Under the pieces are notes generated by a model, which did no database searches, had not been told where the DNA came from, and saw only the letters and a list, made by a program, of their open reading frames with translations. Shown here one piece after another: positions 1-10,445 of a stretch of 64,000 nt of DNA. Each line of letters begins with the position of its first letter. Within the stretch, counting starts at the first letter, position 1. The translations under genes and the position numbers were made by a program. The stretch is taken from the NCBI GenBank assembly GCA_024742665.1, contig JANSYA010000007.1, positions 248,001 through 312,000 on the forward strand, given 5' to 3'. Origin of the DNA: a bacterium (GTDB taxonomy: Bacteria > Spirochaetota > Leptospiria > Leptospirales > Leptonemataceae).

Positions 1-1
1 G

Positions 2-880
2 GACTACACGATCATCGTCGCCGCGTCCGCGTCCGATCCGGCTTCGTTGCAGTATCTCGCCCCCTACGGCGGTTGCGCCCAGGCCGAGTACTTCATGTAT
101 TCTAAAAAGAAAGCGACCCTCGTCGTTTACGATGACCTGAGCAAGCAGGCCAACGCCTATCGCCAGATGTCGCTCTTGCTGCGTCGCCCGCCGGGTCGTG
201 AAGCTTACCCCGGCGACGTATTCTATCTGCACAGCCGTCTATTGGAACGCGCCGTAAAGCTGAGCGACGATCTCGGCGGCGGTTCACTGACCGCTCTGCC
301 GATCATCGAAACGCAAGAAGGCGAGGTCTCCGCCTATATTCCGACCAACGTGATTTCTATTACGGACGGCCAGATCTATCTGCAGCCGAACCTCTTCGCA
401 TCCGGACAGCGTCCCGCTGTGGACGTCGGTATCTCCGTATCTCGTGTGGGTGGTTCCGCCCAGACCAAAGCCATGAAGTCGGTTTCCGGTAAGATGAAGC
501 TTGACCTGGCGCAGTTCCGTGAACTGGAAGCCTTCGCGCAGCTTGGAACGGATCTGGACGCGGCCACGCAGGCCCAGCTCGACCGCGGCTATCGCGTACT
601 CGAAGTCCTGATTCAGGGCGAAGGTGAGCCGTGGGAAGTCGAAGAGCAGGTCGTAAGTATCTTCTCTGTAACCCGCGGTCTGATGGATACCATCGATATT
701 CCCCGCGTGCGTGAATTCGAAAAAGCGTTGATCGAACATCTGCGGAACGCTCACGCCGAACTACTCAAAGGCATTAAAGATTCGAAGAAAATCGAAGACG
801 AAGGCAAGTTGGAGCGCACCGTCAAAGATTTCGCGGAAGCCTTTGTCTCCGGCCGCGCGGCGGAAGTTCGCAGCCAGTAA
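2..880 (+). CDS. atpA: ATP synthase F1 subunit alpha, 3' part (5' end outside window)
   Basis: This is the C-terminal 292 residues of the F1 alpha subunit, part of the hexameric head of the proton-translocating ATP synthase. The frame is open from the window edge; the first visible residues, [20 protein letters not shown], are a conserved alpha-subunit stretch after the P-loop region, so the gene begins upstream of the window. Also visible are the segment [20 protein letters not shown] and the [13 protein letters not shown] segment that carries the conserved catalytic-interface arginine. A full subunit is about 500 residues, so roughly 40% is missing. It is followed 47 bases later by atpG in the usual order alpha-gamma-beta-epsilon. 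Identity is secure. Confidence 0.97.
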   Translation, partial: DYTIIVAASASDPASLQYLAPYGGCAQAEYFMYSKKKATLVVYDDLSKQANAYRQMSLLLRRPPGREAYPGDVFYLHSRLLERAVKLSDDLGGGSLTALPIIETQEGEVSAYIPTNVISITDGQIYLQPNLFASGQRPAVDVGISVSRVGGSAQTKAMKSVSGKMKLDLAQFRELEAFAQLGTDLDAATQAQLDRGYRVLEVLIQGEGEPWEVEEQVVSIFSVTRGLMDTIDIPRVREFEKALIEHLRNAHAELLKGIKDSKKIEDEGKLERTVKDFAEAFVSGRAAEVRSQ

Positions 881-927
881 GCTTCGCAATAGTGTCGAGT
901 ATCAGAACTCCAGGATAACGCAAACAC

Positions 928-1833
928 ATGGCCGGCTCAAAGATTATCAAGAAGCGCATCGCTTCGGTAAAAAATACGCGGAAGATCACGCGCACGATGG
1001 AGATGGTGGCGACCGCCAAGTCCAAGAAGCTGATCGATCGCGTAAACGAAGCCAAGCCGTACGGCGATAAGCTCCTGAATATCATGGAGTCTCTGGCGAC
1101 CCAGGGTGGCAATATCGACAGCCCCTATCTGCGAATCGAAGAAAACCCGCGCAAAGCTGCGCTGGTGGTCGTTAGCGCAAACCGCGGTCTATGCGGTGGC
1201 TACAATACCAACCTGCTGCGCCTGGCGCGGCAGCAGGTCGATAAACTTAAAACCGGCGGCAATACCGAAGTCGACATCTACATGATCGGCAAAAAGGGCG
1301 CCGCGTTTTTCAAGTTCCTGCAGATTGGCGTGCACGAAACCATCATCGATATTGACGACACCTTTACTTATGACCAGGCGGATACGCTGGTAACCAAACT
1401 CATGGACTCCTTCGAAGACCTGAAATACGATCGCGTCGAAGTGGTCTCGACCGTCTATCTCTCGGCGGGCAGTCAAAAGCCCGATGTGATCCAGCTGTTG
1501 CCGGTCGGACTCGGCGAAAGCGCCCAGGCCGACGACGCTGCGAAGGCGGACGCCAGTGCAGGCGAGGGCGCGACCACCGGCCCCGTGATCTACGAACCGG
1601 ATCCGGCGACGATCGCCAGCGAGATGATTCCTCTGGCGATCAAAACCACCTTCTATCGCATTTTACTGGAAGCGGTCGCTTCCGAACAAATCGCGCGTCG
1701 CATCGCCATGAAAAACGCGACCGACGCGGCCGGCGAGATGGTCAAGCAGCTCACCCGGACTTACAACCGTGCTCGTCAGGCGGGCATCACTCAGGAAATT
1801 CTCGAAATTGTGGGCGGCGCGGAAGCCGTATAA
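928..1833 (+). CDS. atpG: ATP synthase F1 subunit gamma
   Basis: Central rotary shaft of the F1 motor, 301 residues. The N-terminal helix MAGSKIIKKRIASVKNTRKI and the C-terminal helix ending in TQEILEIVGGAEA are the diagnostic coiled-coil halves of gamma, and the SANRGLCGGYN motif lies near residue 85. A segment rich in Ala, Asp and Gly (bases about 1517-1583) lies between LLPVGLGES and the conserved YEPDP segment, which makes the protein slightly longer than typical 285-290 residue homologues. The ATG start gives the canonical gamma N-terminus. The gene sits between atpA and atpD and is surely co-transcribed with them. Confidence 0.97.
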   Translation: MAGSKIIKKRIASVKNTRKITRTMEMVATAKSKKLIDRVNEAKPYGDKLLNIMESLATQGGNIDSPYLRIEENPRKAALVVVSANRGLCGGYNTNLLRLARQQVDKLKTGGNTEVDIYMIGKKGAAFFKFLQIGVHETIIDIDDTFTYDQADTLVTKLMDSFEDLKYDRVEVVSTVYLSAGSQKPDVIQLLPVGLGESAQADDAAKADASAGEGATTGPVIYEPDPATIASEMIPLAIKTTFYRILLEAVASEQIARRIAMKNATDAAGEMVKQLTRTYNRARQAGITQEILEIVGGAEAV

Positions 1834-1870
1834 AAATGAGCGGCGCAAGGCGTCGTTCAATTGAATCTAA

Positions 1871-3351
<1,481 letters not shown>

Positions 3352-3352
<1 letters not shown>

Positions 3353-3771
3353 TGGCGGATTCGACTGGCGCACGCGTCATCAACCTGAGCATTGTGACTC
3401 CGTCTTCGTTGTTATACGAAGGCGAGGTTTCAGCGGTTCAGGTGCCCCTGCACGACGGCCTGATGGGCGTTCTGCCCGGTCACGCGCCGCTGATCGGCCT
3501 TTTGGGTTTCGGTCCGCTGACTCTTACGTCGGGCGGGGCTCGCCGGGTGTTCGCCATTGACGGCGGCTTCGTAGAAGTTACCCCTTCCCGGGTAACCGTG
3601 CTCGCCAACGGTGGTGAGGACATGGAGCAGGTCGACCAGGCAGAGGCTCAAAAGTCACTTGAGGAAGCTCTGGCCAGCACGGCCGACGGGGAAACCCGCA
3701 TGCGTCGCCGGGAAGAGCAAATCGCAGCGGCCCGCACCCGTCTGAAGCACGGATCCTCCGAAGTGCGCTGA
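3352..3771 (+). CDS. atpC: ATP synthase F1 subunit epsilon
   Basis: Small central-stalk subunit, 139 residues, that binds gamma and can inhibit ATP hydrolysis. The N-terminal beta-sandwich is recognised by NLSIVTPSSLLYEGEVSAVQ and the following LMGVLPGHAPLIGLL motif. The C-terminal part is helical and charged (EEALASTADGETRMRRREEQ), as expected for the two-helix hairpin. The start codon overlaps the last base of the atpD stop. It is the last gene of the operon, and a hairpin terminator follows at 3837-3871. Confidence 0.96.
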
Positions 3772-3836
3772 GCTCGGGCCGAGATTCGAAGCGCGATCAC
3801 GAGCGCGGCCGCCAGCAGTCGCCGGTTTTCAGCAGA

Positions 3837-3871
3837 AAAGAACGCTCTTTCCGGGGCGTTCTTTCTTTGTT
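3837..3871 (+). terminator. Rho-independent terminator of the atp operon
   Basis: The nine-base arm AAAGAACGC (3837-3845) pairs perfectly with GCGTTCTTT (3856-3864) across a ten-base loop. A T-rich tail (CTTTGTTTT) follows directly. It lies 65 bases after the atpC stop, where the ATP synthase transcript should end. Confidence 0.8.
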
Positions 3872-4080
3872 TTCGGGCTGCGGCCAAAAAAAGCTGGCGG
3901 GCCTCCGCTAAATCTGGCAATTTTTATTCGTATATTCGCTTTCCTGCCTCAGATTTCAGGGTCCCATCGTCCGATGATTAGAAGGACTTATATTAAGAGA
4001 CAGGCGCCCCGGCGCCGCAATACGAACACGAAGGCAGAATAAGCGGAGCTTGCTCCTGAGCAATTGCAGCAGCATTATCG
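3872..4080. other. Intergenic leader between the atp operon and the acidic-repeat gene
   Basis: With the terminator, this completes a gene-free stretch of about 309 bases. It contains an AT-rich segment (about 3915-3955, including TATATT), a compact palindrome GGCGCC-CC-GGCGCC at 4003-4016, and overlapping short inverted repeats GGAGC-TT-GCTCC and TTGCTC-CT-GAGCAA near 4045-4062, just before the next start codon. A promoter and structured 5' leader for the next gene are plausible, but no -35/-10 pair with good spacing could be fixed. Confidence 0.4.
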
Positions 4081-6495
4081 ATGGAAGAACCTGGAACGCA
4101 GGATAACGAATTAGACGATCAGTCTCTGGGCGACGGACTCGGCGACAGCCCCTTCGAAGATTCAAGCTTCGACGATCTGGGCTTCGACGCGGACGACGGA
4201 GCGCTGGATCTGGGCTCGATGGATTCAATGGAACCCCTCGACCTGGAAGGCATAGATCTGGGCGACGAAAGCGCCGGAGATGCGGGGGATAGTTTTGATC
4301 CCGGTCAGCCCGGCGATGAGCTGTCCGGAGACTTCGATCTTGATTTCCCGGCCGACCCGGCTCCCGAAAACGCCGGTGCGGATCTGGACGGCGGCCAGGC
4401 TGCCGATGGGGCCTCTCCCGATGCTTTCGAAGATACTCTCGACGAGGTCTCTTTTGACGAAGTTCCCGCGCTCAGCGATGAGATGAGCTTTGACGAATTT
4501 TCAGACGGCAGCGCGGCCGATGAATCCCTGAGTCTGGATTTGAGCGATGACGGCATTTCGGAAGAGGGCGGTGTCGATGCCAGTCCCGCGGACTTAGAAG
4601 CGGAAGCGGCTCCCATGGCGGCGGACGCGGAGATGCCGGCCGACGTAGACGGGGATGAACCCGTTACCGGCACTTCCTTCTTTGACGAAACCGACGACGA
4701 AACCGTCGCGCTGAGCGAAGACGAACTCGAAGACATCCTCGGCAACACAGACGATGCATTTTTTGAAGACTTCGGCGAAGCCGAAGAGGTGGCGGCCGAT
4801 TCCGGAGCGGAGAACGCGGAAGATATGAACGCGGCGCTCGATACCGAAGACGGGCGACTGGAACTCAGCGATGTTCGCAGCGGCGAAGAGCTTGTACCCG
4901 AGCCGGATCTTGAGCCGATCAATCCGCCGGACGCTTCTGATTTCGGCGCGGACGACGGAAGCGACGAGCTGGAGCTTTCCGGCGACGCACCGGGCGAGCT
5001 GGAAGAACTCAGCTTCGACGATTTCGACGCGCCGGCGGCTTCGGACGAAAGCCTCAGCGTCGGCGAAGAGAGCGGGCTGGAAGTCGAAGCCTTCAGCGAC
5101 GAAGAGCTGGAGCTGGCCCTGGAATTGGAAGATGGAACCGACGACGCGGAAGACGCCTTCGGAACCGAAGCGATCGAAAGCGATACCCTCGACGATTTTG
5201 GTACGGAAGCCGAAGACGAAAGCGGATCTCCGGTGCCTGGCTTCCTGGACGAAGGCGACGATGACGAACCCATCGCGCTATCCGAAGACGAACTCGATAA
5301 TATTATGGGCGACGTCGAGCCGGCGGAAGCCGCGCCGGGCGAGAGCTTTATCGACGAGTCCGCCGACGACGACATGCTGAGCGGTATGTCGGATGATATC
5401 AGCGCGGACTTCGGCGAAGCCGGGGACGATTTCAGCGACGAACTCGATTTAGGCGCGCCGGACGAAGAAGATGAAAACATAACCTTAAGTGACGACGAGC
5501 TCAGTCAGGTGCTGCTTGACGCGGATTCCGATGAGGAAGGCGCAGGCGCCGAAGATGCGGCTCTGGATTTCGAAAGCCCTGTGCTGGAAGCAGCACAGGA
5601 CGAAGACGAAGACGTGCCGGCGGCTCCTTCGCTTTCCAGTCTGGATATGGACGATGACGAGCCAATCGCTCTGACGGCGGAAGAACTCGGCAACATCGTT
5701 TCGGAAGTGGAAGTCGATGAGATGGTCGAAGTCGAGGGCCAGGAGCCCGACGCTGATGATCTGGATTTTCTGGATCCGGAAGACGCGGGCGCTGCTGCCA
5801 CGGGAATGTTCGTCGAAGAAGACTCCGATCTGGATCCGTCGGCTGACTCCGAAGAGGACTTCTCACCGGACCTCGCCGGATTTGATTCCGCCGAAGAGGA
5901 AGGGCCGGTTGCCCTGTCCGACAGCGAGCTGGGCTCGATCCTGGAAGATACCGACACCGAAACCGTCGCGGCCGAAGGGCAGACGCCGCCGGAAGATGAC
6001 TTCGCAATGTCGGATGCCGGGGGCGTCGGTGGCCTTGAAGGCGACGAATTCGCCGACGGCAACGTGATCGTGCTCGACGAATACGAAGAAGGCTCAGACT
6101 CCGAAGCCGGTCCGGTTGTCGAAGGACCGCCGGAAATCGCGGATCCTGAGCTTTCGCCTGCGGACGCAGGCGAAAGCGAAAAGGTGCCTGCGGACGCAGG
6201 TGAAAGCGAAAAGGTGCCTGCAGATGCAGGCGAAAGCGAAAAGGTGCCTGCGGATGATGGCATTGGAGCCGCTGGAGCCGCCGCAGCAGCGGCCGCTGGA
6301 GCCGCGATCGGCGGACTGGCCAGCCGCGCGGAAGAAATCGCCGCCGACAGCAATCTGGATCGCGAAGAGCTGCGGACCATGATTTCCTATCTGGACGGTC
6401 TCTTTGACGCGCTGCCGGACGACGCGGTGCGGCAGTTCAGCCAGTCCAGCTACTTCGATCTCTACAAAAAAATCATGACGGAACTCGGATTATAA
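4081..6495 (+). CDS. Large acidic low-complexity protein with repeated LS-DEL-IL motif
   Basis: An 804-residue protein dominated by Asp, Glu, Ala and Ser, with no signal peptide. It is not random low complexity. A short motif of the form (I/V)ALSEDELxxI(L/M) recurs at least five times: ALSEDELEDILG, ALSEDELDNIMG, TLSDDELSQVLL, ALTAEELGNIVS and ALSDSELGSILE, near bases 4710, 5275, 5480, 5670 and 5915. Near the C-terminus lie a 10-residue tandem repeat (PADAGESEKV, three copies), an alanine-rich stretch, and then a non-acidic, apparently folded ending with LDGLFDALPDDAVRQFSQSS. The next gene encodes another acidic protein and starts 46 bases later, so the two are probably co-transcribed. The function is unknown; a scaffold that presents repeated docking peptides is one inference. 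No clear Shine-Dalgarno precedes the ATG. Confidence 0.8.
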   Translation: MEEPGTQDNELDDQSLGDGLGDSPFEDSSFDDLGFDADDGALDLGSMDSMEPLDLEGIDLGDESAGDAGDSFDPGQPGDELSGDFDLDFPADPAPENAGADLDGGQAADGASPDAFEDTLDEVSFDEVPALSDEMSFDEFSDGSAADESLSLDLSDDGISEEGGVDASPADLEAEAAPMAADAEMPADVDGDEPVTGTSFFDETDDETVALSEDELEDILGNTDDAFFEDFGEAEEVAADSGAENAEDMNAALDTEDGRLELSDVRSGEELVPEPDLEPINPPDASDFGADDGSDELELSGDAPGELEELSFDDFDAPAASDESLSVGEESGLEVEAFSDEELELALELEDGTDDAEDAFGTEAIESDTLDDFGTEAEDESGSPVPGFLDEGDDDEPIALSEDELDNIMGDVEPAEAAPGESFIDESADDDMLSGMSDDISADFGEAGDDFSDELDLGAPDEEDENITLSDDELSQVLLDADSDEEGAGAEDAALDFESPVLEAAQDEDEDVPAAPSLSSLDMDDDEPIALTAEELGNIVSEVEVDEMVEVEGQEPDADDLDFLDPEDAGAAATGMFVEEDSDLDPSADSEEDFSPDLAGFDSAEEEGPVALSDSELGSILEDTDTETVAAEGQTPPEDDFAMSDAGGVGGLEGDEFADGNVIVLDEYEEGSDSEAGPVVEGPPEIADPELSPADAGESEKVPADAGESEKVPADAGESEKVPADDGIGAAGAAAAAAAGAAIGGLASRAEEIAADSNLDREELRTMISYLDGLFDALPDDAVRQFSQSSYFDLYKKIMTELGL
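6157..6256 (+). repeat. 30-bp in-frame tandem repeat (3.3 copies)
   Basis: Units at 6157-6186, 6187-6216 and 6217-6246, plus a partial unit at 6247-6256, each encode PADAGESEKV. The units differ at only a few third positions, which implies recent duplication and possible copy-number variation between strains. Confidence 0.9.
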
Positions 6496-6541
6496 CGAAT
6501 CGTGCCGGGCGCATGTGGTCCGGAACGGAGCGCCGGTTCTT

Positions 6542-9500
6542 ATGGGATTGCTTGAAAAAGCGTCAAACTTCGCAAGCGACTCGGACATAGCCGTGGCGCC
6601 CGCGGTCGACGAAGTTCCTACAGCTTCTTCGACCGGGGCCGGCGGCATTGCCGGAGCCGTGCAGGGACTCCGGGCCCGGGCCGATTCCTTTCGCAGTCGC
6701 GCGGCCGCACCGCCTGCATCTCCTGCTGCTCCAATCAAAGCGGAAGCGCGACCGGTTGCCGAATCCGCCGCCGCTCCGCCTGCCGGCGTGGCCATCCGGG
6801 GGTTGCTCCAGCGCGCCGAGTCCATGCGCGAATCCGACGCCCGCAGCGAAATTCCGCCGCTGCCCGAACGCGCCGCCAGCGGCCTGCTTGCCCGGGCCCG
6901 CCGCTTTCGAGAAGGCGCCGCTGCTACAACTTCGCCGCCTGCGTCCGTTGCCGCGACACCGTCTCCGGCCGGCGCGATCGCTGAAGCTGCGCCGGATTCA
7001 TCTGCGGATTCACTTTCAGTTGAGGCTCCGCTTGAGTTGGCGGCGACTCCGGAAGTCAGCGAAAGCATCGACCGCGGCAGCGATATCGACATCGCCGACA
7101 GTGCGGACACTCCCGCGACGGACTTCGTACCGACGCCCGCGAGCCCGGACGAAGCACATAGCGCTCTGGATCAGTCGGATTCGGAAACGGATCTGTTCGA
7201 AGTCGAAGAGCTCGCCCCGACTGCGGACGAGGCCGAATCCACCGAATCCCTTGAGCCGGATGCGGCCGGCGTCGATTCCAGCGCGGCGGGCCTTGATCGC
7301 CCCGGGGCTCAGGAGTCATTCCCGGAGGCCGACACCGGTCCCGCATTCTTACAGGAAGAGGAAGAGCTTGTTTTCGCCGGGCCGGCTTCTGCGGCCGACG
7401 ATTCGCTGGATTCCGATTCCGATTTCGGTCCCGATGCGAGTGTCGCAGAGCATTCGCAGGCGGAGTCGACGCCCGTAAGCGAGTCCTCCGCGCCCGGGCC
7501 CGTCACAAAAAGCGAAGGCGAAACGCAAACGGAAGCAGAGGATGTCGCTCCTCACGCGGGCGAGGCGTCGGAGCAGGTCGCTTTCGAGGATCCGCTCTTC
7601 GACGATCTCATTCCGGAATCTTACGAGCCGGTCGTGCCGCCCGATTCCCGGGCCGATACCGACTCCGGAGCTTCCGGGCAGGCGAATGCAGCGAGTGAGT
7701 CCTCGCAGACAGAGCTTTCGGAGCAGGCTCCGGCTGGCGACGGTGAAACCAGTGCCGCGGCCGATTCCGGAGCGGAACCACTGCCGGATTTCGACCCCGG
7801 TCCGGTGCCTGTGGACGAAGAGCTGCGGGACTTCGACGAATTTTTAGAGCGCGAGATCTTAACCGAAGAGGCGATAGAGGAACCGCCCGCCGCTCCGGAA
7901 AGCGCAGCGGACGCCGGCGAAGCTCGCGGCCTGCGCGAGCGGGCGGAAGCCGCCGAGGCGTCGCGCGCAGCGGAGGTCGCGGGCGAAAGCGAAGCGCCGG
8001 CGATGTTCGCCGACGAAGACTACGACGCCTATATGGATCCGGATTCGGATCTGGGAGACGCGGGCGATTTACCGAGCTGGCCGTACGATCCTCCGGGCCC
8101 CGACGCCGATCCCGCCCGGGAGAGCGCGGCCAGGACTCCCGGCGAAGACGAAGACCCCTTCGGCCTCTGGGAAATGGACGCTGAGAAAGAGGCGGAGCAG
8201 CAGGCTCGTCAGCTGGAACTCAAAGGCGACGCGGAGCCGGGACAGAGCGAAGACGGCATGCTCTTCGAAGTCGACGAGGGTTTCACGACTGCGCCGGTCG
8301 AAGCCCACATCGCCAGTCAGAAAAAGATCGATCACTATCTTTCGCTCTTTGATATTACCAAAGAAATCTCTAATATTTCGGAGTTCGACGAACTCTGGGA
8401 AAATATTCTGTACGCGATCATGGGGCAGGTCGGGGCGGAGACGATTTGCATTCTGTCTTCGACGAGTCGGGTTTCTTCCGGCGCGATCTTCTATCCGGTC
8501 AGCCACTCTGGTTTCGAATTGCCGGAAGGGTGGGCCCTGGGGCGCGGCGACGAAATCTACGATCAGATGGCGGCTTCGACCGGCGTGCGTTACGCGGAAG
8601 AATTTTTGAATTCGCTGCAGAATCCGGTGTCGCCTTTAGAGCGCCGCATTCTGGAAAACACGCGGGCGAAACTGGTGGTTCCGCTAAAGAATATGAATCA
8701 GATGTTTGGCATCGTGATTCTGGGCGGCCAGGTAAGCGGCGACGACTATACGATCGACGATATCGAATTTCTGACCCTGCTCGGGGAAATCGCCGCCGTC
8801 GGCGTCGATCGCGTGCTTTCCCGCATCGAGTTCGAGCGCGATACCGAAGAACTGCGCCGGCGCAATATGGTGCACGGTTCGATGTTTTCCCTGGCGCGTC
8901 GCGCGTCCGGCGTAAAAAGCCTCGACGACATCTACGATATTTTGACGCGCCATCTGCGGGAAGATTTTTACGCGGAGTCTTTTTCGGTTGTCCTGCTTTC
9001 GCCGCGAGAGCGCCGCTATCGAATTTTCGCGGGCAATGAAATCAGTCCCGAGTCGATCGAAAAGTTTTCCCTGGACGTGAACTCGGAATTGATCGCGACG
9101 ATTTCGAATCTGGTACGCGTCTACGACCTCAAAGACTTTCGCGAGAACCGCGAGCTGGCCGGCTGCTATACGAACGACGATCTGGGACTGATGCGGCACT
9201 ACTGGATCGTGCCGCTGATCAATATGAACTGGCTGGTCGGCTTTATCACCATCCATCGCACGAATATCCCCTGGACCGAATTTCACCGCGAGCTGATGGT
9301 CACCGCCGCTGAAATCGTGAGTTCGGTATTCGCGAACTGCATCATCATGAACGAACGCGAGAGTCTCTTTCGCGATCCCTTCAGCCCTCTCGAAGAGCGC
9401 CTGAAAGAAGAAGTCAAAAAGTCCGCGCAGTTTCAGGCGCCGGTCAGCCTGGTTGACGTTCGCGTAAAAAATATTCGCCGCATTCTGGAAATCAATCCGG

Positions 9501-9781
9501 GCGAGGAAGTCACCGGATTTTTGATGGCGCTGAATCGCTCGATCGCCTCGTCGCTGTTCGAAACCGATTTTATGGCCCGGGTCGGGCAGGGTCGTTTCGC
9601 GCTGATTTTGCCGGGCCGCGGCCGGGTCGAAGCCGAGATCTTCGTGAAAAAACTGAAGGCCGATTTCAATCGAATGCGGCTTTTGCCGGGTTCGCCGATC
9701 GACGTCCAGTACTCCCACCAGATCATTTCCGCGCCGGACGACGCCGCCGAGGCGGGAAAAATGTTGTCCATTTTCGAATAA
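6542..9781 (+). CDS. Acidic linker protein with two GAF-like domains and a degenerate GGDEF-like domain
   Basis: About 1079 residues from ATG 6542, which has GGAG eleven bases upstream; an in-frame GTG at 6515 would add nine residues. The N-terminus carries four variants of a short motif, GLLEKASNF, GLRARADSFR, GLLQRAESMRE and GLLARARRFRE, within the first 130 residues. A long acidic, Ser/Ala-rich region follows to about residue 580. Two GAF-like domains then occur, near 600-760 (...AKLVVPLKNMNQMFGIVILG) and 790-950 (...YWIVPLINMNWLVGFITIHR). The last 130 residues resemble a diguanylate cyclase fold, but the signature is GQGRF where GGDEF is expected (VGQGRFALILPG), so cyclase activity is unlikely. 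I infer a cytoplasmic sensor or scaffold that works with the preceding acidic protein. Confidence 0.75.
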   Translation: MGLLEKASNFASDSDIAVAPAVDEVPTASSTGAGGIAGAVQGLRARADSFRSRAAAPPASPAAPIKAEARPVAESAAAPPAGVAIRGLLQRAESMRESDARSEIPPLPERAASGLLARARRFREGAAATTSPPASVAATPSPAGAIAEAAPDSSADSLSVEAPLELAATPEVSESIDRGSDIDIADSADTPATDFVPTPASPDEAHSALDQSDSETDLFEVEELAPTADEAESTESLEPDAAGVDSSAAGLDRPGAQESFPEADTGPAFLQEEEELVFAGPASAADDSLDSDSDFGPDASVAEHSQAESTPVSESSAPGPVTKSEGETQTEAEDVAPHAGEASEQVAFEDPLFDDLIPESYEPVVPPDSRADTDSGASGQANAASESSQTELSEQAPAGDGETSAAADSGAEPLPDFDPGPVPVDEELRDFDEFLEREILTEEAIEEPPAAPESAADAGEARGLRERAEAAEASRAAEVAGESEAPAMFADEDYDAYMDPDSDLGDAGDLPSWPYDPPGPDADPARESAARTPGEDEDPFGLWEMDAEKEAEQQARQLELKGDAEPGQSEDGMLFEVDEGFTTAPVEAHIASQKKIDHYLSLFDITKEISNISEFDELWENILYAIMGQVGAETICILSSTSRVSSGAIFYPVSHSGFELPEGWALGRGDEIYDQMAASTGVRYAEEFLNSLQNPVSPLERRILENTRAKLVVPLKNMNQMFGIVILGGQVSGDDYTIDDIEFLTLLGEIAAVGVDRVLSRIEFERDTEELRRRNMVHGSMFSLARRASGVKSLDDIYDILTRHLREDFYAESFSVVLLSPRERRYRIFAGNEISPESIEKFSLDVNSELIATISNLVRVYDLKDFRENRELAGCYTNDDLGLMRHYWIVPLINMNWLVGFITIHRTNIPWTEFHRELMVTAAEIVSSVFANCIIMNERESLFRDPFSPLEERLKEEVKKSAQFQAPVSLVDVRVKNIRRILEINPGEEVTGFLMALNRSIASSLFETDFMARVGQGRFALILPGRGRVEAEIFVKKLKADFNRMRLLPGSPIDVQYSHQIISAPDDAAEAGKMLSIFE

Positions 9782-9798
9782 TTCGAAAGAACGTAGAT

Positions 9799-10440
9799 AT
9801 GCCGGATGCATTTTCTCAGCTGCGACTTCGCAGATTCAGCCGAACCTGGATGACGCTGCTCATCGTTCTAAGCCTGCCGCTTGCGAGCGCCTGCAAAAGC
9901 GGGGGCGGCTCCGGTACGGACGGCTCCTCCAGCGATGGCGAATTCCAGGAAGATCAGCCGCAATATCCGGAGACCGGCGACGATCCATTCTTCTTTTCCG
10001 AGACGCCCCGCCAGGTGAGCTTTCGAGTGCTGATCACTCGCGGCAATTATCAGGTGCGCCAGGTCAATTTTAAGAGCGGCATCGCCCGGCGCGAAGATCC
10101 CGTGGGCGACCGCGAACAGATGGAATTTTTTACCGAACAGCTGCGGGAAATCGATTTCGTGGATATGGAGCTGACCGGACGGATTCAAATCCGCCTGAGC
10201 CCGCTGTCAGGGCAGATCGAACACATCGCCTACGTCAACGGCGAGACCCCGCGAACCTGGCAGGCCAGTAAGTATTTTCAAGATGATGTCAGCCGCTTTC
10301 GATTTTACGCTCCTTCGGGCGGACTGCCCACCCGGCGATTCGAGGTCCAGTATCTGTGGCGCATCGACAAACGCACGGGCATCTCGGATGAAGAAAACCG
10401 CAAGCGCGCCGTCGAGTGGTTGAAAAAACAAACCCGGTGA
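9799..10440 (+). CDS. Putative lipoprotein, unknown function
   Basis: A 213-residue protein whose N-terminus has basic residues, a hydrophobic core (WMTLLIVLSLPLASAC) and a lipobox-like LASAC, predicting cleavage and lipidation by Lgt/Lsp. A Gly/Ser/Asp-rich linker follows the cysteine. The mature part contains a beta-rich stretch (PRQVSFRVLITRGNYQVRQV) and a charged C-terminal helix. It starts 17 bases after the GAF protein and ends five bases before the next gene, so it belongs to the same operon. I do not recognise a family. Confidence 0.7.
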   Translation: MPDAFSQLRLRRFSRTWMTLLIVLSLPLASACKSGGGSGTDGSSSDGEFQEDQPQYPETGDDPFFFSETPRQVSFRVLITRGNYQVRQVNFKSGIARREDPVGDREQMEFFTEQLREIDFVDMELTGRIQIRLSPLSGQIEHIAYVNGETPRTWQASKYFQDDVSRFRFYAPSGGLPTRRFEVQYLWRIDKRTGISDEENRKRAVEWLKKQTR

Positions 10441-10445
10441 TATAG

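Noticed and set aside
5505..6380. Long serine-rich reading frame on the reverse strand inside the acidic-repeat gene
   Set aside because: It is the mirror of the GAA/GAC-rich codons of the forward gene; the composition (poly-Ser) and lack of start signals show an antisense shadow.
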